Shown here piece by piece: positions 8,930 to 11,743 of a DNA stretch of 11,743 nt. A model generated the notes under the pieces. The model was not told the origin of the DNA, ran no database searches, and saw nothing but the letters and a program-made list of their open reading frames with translations. The stretch lies in the NCBI GenBank assembly GCA_002474415.1, contig DLQV01000165.1:864-12606 (forward strand), given 5' to 3'. The stretch is from Lachnospiraceae bacterium UBA7598. GTDB lineage: Bacteria; Bacillota; Clostridia; Lachnospirales; Lachnospiraceae. A program made the position numbers and the translations under genes. Within the stretch, counting starts at the first letter, position 1; every line of letters starts with the position of its first letter.

Positions 8930-9856
8930 CTATTTCTGTCCCAATAACTTTTCAGCGCCACTCATGACATCCCGGATAATCTCCGCGCAGGTCTCTTCTT
9001 TTTTTACAAGTCCTGCGGACTGTCCTGCCATGACGCTTCCGTACATGACATCGCCCTCGACAACAGCCTTGCGCAGTGCGCCGAGCGTCATCTGCTCGAG
9101 TTCTTCAAGCGGAGCGCCTTCTTTTTCTTTCTTTAAATACTCGCGGGTCATTTTGTTGCGGATCACGCGAATCGGATGCCCGGTGGACATGCCGGTCACT
9201 TCACTGTCAATATCCTTTGCTTTGACCACTCGCTGCTTGTAATTTTCATGAACCGTAGATTCCTTTGCAACAACGAAACGGGTTCCCATCTGTACCGCCT
9301 CTGCGCCAAGCATCACGGCTGCCGCAAATCCGCGTCCGTCTGCAATTCCTCCGGCTGCTATGACCGGAATGGATACCGCATCAACAACCTGTGGTACGAG
9401 TGTCATCGTCGTCTGGGCTCCGATGTGTCCACCGGACTCCATGCCCTCGGCTACGAGTGCATCCGCACCGCCGCGTTCCATCAGTTTTGCAAGTGCCACA
9501 CTCGCCACTACCGGAATCACTTTAATTCCTGCTTCTTTCCACATGCTCATGTATTTTGCCGGATTTCCAGCACCGGTTGTCACAACCTTAACGTCTTCTT
9601 CCACAATCACTTTTGCGATCTCATCGGCTTCCGGATTCATCAGCATGAGATTGACACCAAATGGCTTGTCGGTCTCTTTTTTTGCTTCCCGGATCTGCTC
9701 GCGCACCCAGGAAGCTGGCGCTCCGCCGGCACCGATGATACCAAGTCCGCCGGCATTGGATACCGCGCTTGCAAGTTCATGGGTTGCCACCCATGCCATA
9801 CCGCCCTGAATGATCGGATATTCGATTCCCAGAAGTTCTGTCACTCTTGTTTTCAT
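8930..9856 (-). CDS. fabK: Enoyl-ACP reductase, FMN-dependent (FabK type)
   Basis: Carries out the last reduction of each cycle, trans-2-enoyl-ACP to acyl-ACP, using FMN and NAD(P)H. 308 residues with a TIM-barrel nitronate monooxygenase-like fold. Visible markers: PIIQGGMAWVA (14-24) at the start, the E-G-M-E-S-G-G-H-I-G motif with H144 (the position of the key histidine of S. pneumoniae FabK), PVIAAGGIADGRG (164-176) and a phosphate-binding LGAEAVQMGTRFV. No fabI, fabL or fabV is seen, so FabK is the only enoyl reductase in the window; FabK enzymes are known to be insensitive to triclosan. It starts 3 bases after the acpP stop with a modest GAGG inside the acpP end. Placement next to acpP, as in streptococci, supports FabK over a true nitronate monooxygenase. 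Confidence 0.95.
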   Translation of the reverse strand: MKTRVTELLGIEYPIIQGGMAWVATHELASAVSNAGGLGIIGAGGAPASWVREQIREAKKETDKPFGVNLMLMNPEADEIAKVIVEEDVKVVTTGAGNPAKYMSMWKEAGIKVIPVVASVALAKLMERGGADALVAEGMESGGHIGAQTTMTLVPQVVDAVSIPVIAAGGIADGRGFAAAVMLGAEAVQMGTRFVVAKESTVHENYKQRVVKAKDIDSEVTGMSTGHPIRVIRNKMTREYLKKEKEGAPLEELEQMTLGALRKAVVEGDVMYGSVMAGQSAGLVKKEETCAEIIRDVMSGAEKLLGQK

Positions 9857-9859
9857 AGC

Positions 9860-10093
9860 TTATGCCTCAACACCCTTGTTTTTCATATACTCAATAACAT
9901 CCCCAACGGTAAGGATCTTCTCTAAATCCTCAGAAGGAATTTCTACTCCGTACTCCTCTTCCAAAGCCATAACCAGTTCAAACAGATCTAAGGAATCTGC
10001 CTCAAGATCCTCTTTGAAACGGGATTCTGCTGTGATGGAATCTGCGTCTACGTTTAACTGGTCTGCGATGATTTCTTTTAACTTTTCTAACAT
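9860..10093 (-). CDS. acpP: Acyl carrier protein
   Basis: Carries the growing chain on a 4'-phosphopantetheine arm. 77 residues, highly acidic, with the attachment serine S34 in [18 protein letters not shown]. Helix I is at about 2-15, the DSL helix at about 34-49 and the last helix at about 63-73. ATG 10093 has AGGAG (10102-10106 region) about 8 bases upstream; an in-frame TTG at 10153 is rejected because it would run through the operator region. It is the first gene of the operon, so it probably receives the highest expression. The phosphopantetheinyl transferase gene acpS is not in the window. Confidence 0.96.
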   Translation of the reverse strand: MLEKLKEIIADQLNVDADSITAESRFKEDLEADSLDLFELVMALEEEYGVEIPSEDLEKILTVGDVIEYMKNKGVEA

Positions 10094-10125
10094 AATGGAT
10101 TCTCCTTTGATTGTCTTCAATTTTA

Positions 10126-10138
10126 TTTGATTATGAAA
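10126..10138 (-). promoter_or_regulatory. FabT-type operator, copy 2 (leader)
   Basis: TTTGATTATGAAA matches the perfect copy next to it at 12 of 13 positions (one C to G change). It lies about 30 bases downstream of the predicted operon start and 16 bases from copy 1, centre to centre, about one and a half helical turns. Bound repressor here could block the early transcript. Confidence 0.6.
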
Positions 10139-10140
10139 TA

Positions 10141-10155
10141 GTTTGATTATCAAAC
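10141..10155 (-). promoter_or_regulatory. FabT-type operator, copy 1 (perfect palindrome)
   Basis: GTTTGATTATCAAAC is a perfect 7-bp inverted repeat around a central T. It is nearly the same as the FabT palindrome known from streptococci (TTTGATTATCAAA core). Its centre lies about 15 bases after the predicted start of transcription. A FabT-like gene in the same operon supports the call. Binding is inferred, not shown. Confidence 0.82.
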
Positions 10156-10169
10156 AGTTTCTTAGTCAA

Positions 10170-10198
10170 AGTATATGCAAAGATAGTTTGATTGTCAA
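10170..10198 (-). promoter_or_regulatory. Promoter of the fatty acid synthesis operon
   Basis: Minus-strand -35 box TTGACA (10193-10198, perfect consensus) and -10 box TATACT (10170-10175, one change) are separated by 17 bases. Transcription would start near 10163, leaving a leader of about 70 bases before acpP. The -35 box lies inside operator copy 3 and the leader contains copies 1 and 2. It is the only strong promoter I find for the nine genes. Confidence 0.85.
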
Positions 10199-10200
10199 GG
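10186..10200 (-). promoter_or_regulatory. FabT-type operator, copy 3 (over the -35 box)
   Basis: GTTTGATTGTCAAGG matches the perfect copy at 12 of 15 positions. It covers the whole -35 hexamer, so a bound repressor would directly compete with RNA polymerase. It is the copy nearest to the divergent hydrolase gene. Confidence 0.6.
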
Positions 10201-10295
10201 TATTTTTTCAACTCTGATTTTGAAAATTTCCGTATATCTTTCTGTACTTATCCGCACTCTCTGACATCTCAGAAGATTTTAACAGCTTTTAACAT

Positions 10296-10314
10296 TATAA
10301 TAGCTTTAGGGAGG
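10296..10314 (+). promoter_or_regulatory. -10 box and ribosome binding site of the GDSL hydrolase gene
   Basis: A consensus TATAAT (10296-10301) is followed by AGGGAGG (10308-10314), 9 bases before ATG 10324. The ribosome binding site is strong. The -10 box has no good -35 partner at 16-18 bases, and it would start transcription only about 17 bases before the ATG, nearly on top of the ribosome binding site, so the promoter part is uncertain. Just upstream, TTTTAACA occurs twice with a 10-base period (10277-10294). Confidence 0.5.
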
Positions 10315-10323
10315 AATATACTT

Positions 10324-11019
10324 ATGACACCACATCCAGAATTGAAAGGAAAAATTTTATCAGGTTTCGGGGATTCACTGGTCGATGGACACTATAATGG
10401 AATTGGTATGCTGCATCATGTAGCAGCTGCAAATGAAATGATCTACCATAACTACGCAATCAATGGAGCTTCTGTAATCCCTTGCAAGCCTTACGTTCTG
10501 CCTGATATGTCCAAAACTGTTTATGACATTGCCGCGCAAATTAAACAGGCTCCGGATATATTCTGTGACTTTGTCTGCTTTGATGGATTAACCAATGATG
10601 CTTATGAAAAAAACAGCAACTATCCCGGAATTATTGCTGATTCGTTTAACGGTAATTACGATACCTCGACATTTTGCGGTGCTTTTGAAAATATCTGTTA
10701 TTTACTCAGAAAAAAATATCAAAACAGCGCCATACTGTATATCTGTCCCCATAAAATGCCAACCAGAAGTATTACCGCTCAAAATATTCTTCAAGAAAAT
10801 GCGAGAAAAATATGTGAAAAATGGTCTATTCCTTATGTAGACATGTACCGTAAAGGTCAGATTAACACCTGTATTGACTGTATGCGAATAAATTTTTCAT
10901 ATAATAAAATAAACGAAACAATAAATGGAAACGGCACTCATTTAAACGAATCAGGTTACCGTCTATGGTATGCTCCTGTCATTGAATCTGCTCTGATTCA
11001 TTATTCACGCACTTCTTAA
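10324..11019 (+). CDS. SGNH/GDSL-family hydrolase, catalytic Asp replaced by Asn
   Basis: 231-residue protein of the SGNH hydrolase fold (esterases, lipases, acyl or acetyl hydrolases). Block I is GFGDSLVDG with the nucleophile S18; block II has G48 in NYAINGAS; block III is G-L-T-N-D with N91 as oxyanion-hole residue; block V is N-G-T-H-L-N-E-S-G-Y with H206. The usual DxxH motif reads N203-x-x-H206 (codon AAC), so the aspartate of the triad is missing; some SGNH enzymes work with a Ser-His pair, so activity is not excluded. No signal peptide or membrane segment, so cytoplasmic. Nine cysteines. ATG 10324 is fixed by AGGGAGG; a longer frame from 10192 would start in the operator region. The 3' half is clearly AT-richer than the operon (about 23% GC in 10861-10920), hinting at a different origin. 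Substrate unknown; a link to acyl chains is suggested only by its position. Confidence 0.85.
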   Translation: MTPHPELKGKILSGFGDSLVDGHYNGIGMLHHVAAANEMIYHNYAINGASVIPCKPYVLPDMSKTVYDIAAQIKQAPDIFCDFVCFDGLTNDAYEKNSNYPGIIADSFNGNYDTSTFCGAFENICYLLRKKYQNSAILYICPHKMPTRSITAQNILQENARKICEKWSIPYVDMYRKGQINTCIDCMRINFSYNKINETINGNGTHLNESGYRLWYAPVIESALIHYSRTS

Positions 11020-11065
11020 CAGAATAATGACAGGGCAACATAATATTACAACAGGTCTACCAGAC

Positions 11066-11104
11066 ATGAGATGGCGGGCCTGACCGCCATCTCATACTAT
11101 TTTT
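11066..11104 (+). terminator. Rho-independent terminator of the GDSL hydrolase gene
   Basis: A perfect 12-bp stem (ATGAGATGGCGG 11066-11077 with its complement 11084-11095) closes a 6-base loop and is followed by TACTATTTTT on the plus strand. On the minus strand no T-run follows, so it works mainly for the hydrolase gene, although the stem may also slow transcripts arriving from the ROK gene. Confidence 0.88.
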
Positions 11105-11140
11105 ACCGTTGCAAAACTTTTAACATTAATTTCTATCAGC

Positions 11141-11743
11141 CTATCCGATAATGAGCTGCATTGCCCCATAAATTCCGGCATCATTGCCAAGCTGTGCCAG
11201 TTCAAAACGGGTATCACGACATGCATGGAACGAAGTTTCCTGAAAATGCTTTTGAATTGTGTCAATCAGAATCTGTCCAGCTTTGGACACACCACCACCG
11301 ATAACGATGACTTCCGGATTGGTCACACAGGCAATATTAGAAAGAGTTGATCCTAAAATTTCTCCTACCTCATCTACCAGTCCAAGCGCTACTTCATCGC
11401 CTTCTTTTGCCGCATCAAAAATGTCTTTTGCAGTAATCTCCCTGTACTCACGAAGCTTTGTCGCATCCTGTGTTTTGGCAAGTTTACGTTTTGCCATGCG
11501 TACAATACCGGTAGCCGAAGTGTACTGTTCCAGGCATCCATACTGTCCACAGTTACATGGCTCAATTTCGTCATGATTTACGGTAATATGTCCGATTTCC
11601 CCACCTGCACCGTTATATCCGGCAACCACATGACCATCCACAATGATTCCACCGCCGACACCGGTACCAAGAGTCACCATAATGACATCTTTGCTTCCTT
11701 TTCCGCCGCCCTGCCACATTTCACCAAGACCTGCAACATTCGC
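11141..11743 (-). CDS. ROK-family glucokinase, N-terminus cut off by the window edge
   Basis: Phosphorylates glucose (or a related sugar) with ATP in the cytoplasm. The frame is open to the window end; 200 residues are visible, about two thirds of a typical ROK glucokinase of around 315. The visible part starts A-N-V-A-G-L-G-E, so the catalytic Asp of the N-D-A-N motif must lie one codon outside. Counting visible residues: the phosphate-binding loop TLGTGVGGG (24-32); H52 in GGEIGH; the zinc motif C63-N-C65-G-Q-Y-G-C70 followed by L-E, the ROK signature; and VIVIGGGVSKAG (145-156) of the nucleotide site. An internal ATG (11719) is not the start, since family residues continue upstream. It converges on the GDSL gene and has no obvious terminator of its own before 11094. 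Glucokinase is the likeliest role, but an N-acetylhexosamine or other sugar kinase cannot be excluded. Confidence 0.93.
   Translation of the reverse strand, partial: ANVAGLGEMWQGGGKGSKDVIMVTLGTGVGGGIIVDGHVVAGYNGAGGEIGHITVNHDEIEPCNCGQYGCLEQYTSATGIVRMAKRKLAKTQDATKLREYREITAKDIFDAAKEGDEVALGLVDEVGEILGSTLSNIACVTNPEVIVIGGGVSKAGQILIDTIQKHFQETSFHACRDTRFELAQLGNDAGIYGAMQLIIG

Noticed and set aside
9176..9925. 249-codon open frame on the plus strand opposite fabK and acpP
   Set aside because: It runs antisense to two clear genes, its protein is rich in Cys and His with no domain, and it arises from codon use on the other strand.
10094..10153. 20-residue N-terminal extension of AcpP from a TTG codon
   Set aside because: It would be translated from the operator region, and AcpP normally starts directly before helix I; the ribosome binding site fits ATG 10093.
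10158..10170. TTTCTTAGTCAAA as a further operator copy
   Set aside because: Only 9 of 13 positions match, which is too weak to call beside much better copies.

Overview
The window looks like chromosomal DNA of an anaerobic low-to-mid GC Firmicute, most likely a Lachnospiraceae-type (Clostridium cluster XIVa) gut bacterium. This is inferred from the gene types (hexameric clostridial GdhA, FMN-dependent FabK, FabT-like regulator, fused AccD-AccA, ROK glucokinase with a CxCGxxGC zinc motif) and from strong AGGAG-type ribosome binding sites. No species can be assigned from the sequence alone.

Layout, left to right: a 3'-truncated lipoprotein gene of unknown function (1-449, minus); gdhA, an NADP-type glutamate dehydrogenase with its own promoter and terminator (694-2052, minus); then a nine-gene type II fatty acid synthesis operon, all on the minus strand and read from right to left: acpP, fabK, fabD, fabG, fabF, fabZ, accDA, fabH, fabT (10093 down to 2320). 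Gaps between genes run from 3 to 30 bases, with one 14-base overlap. A divergent, partly AT-rich SGNH/GDSL hydrolase gene (10324-11019, plus) shares the control region of the operon and ends in a strong terminator. A 5'-truncated ROK glucokinase gene (11141-11743, minus) closes the window.

The operon forms a nearly complete FAS II set. AccDA makes malonyl-CoA (carboxyltransferase half), FabD loads it on AcpP, FabH starts the chain, FabF elongates, and FabG, FabZ and FabK reduce, dehydrate and reduce again. The last gene encodes a MarR-family protein closely resembling streptococcal FabT. The operon promoter (TTGACA-17-TATACT) is overlapped and followed by palindromes of the FabT type (best copy GTTTGATTATCAAAC, perfect), so the repressor and its targets can both be read here.

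Points worth attention: biotin carboxyl carrier protein (accB) and biotin carboxylase (accC) are absent from the places they often hold, next to fabZ; accD and accA are fused; fabH-fabT sits at the end of the operon instead of the start; the GDSL hydrolase has Asn where the catalytic Asp of the DxxH motif is expected; and a 17-of-19 inverted repeat links the operon terminator to the gdhA promoter. I see no phage, IS element, CRISPR array, tRNA or rRNA. Apart from these points the window is ordinary metabolic DNA, and I do not see an entirely new system in it.
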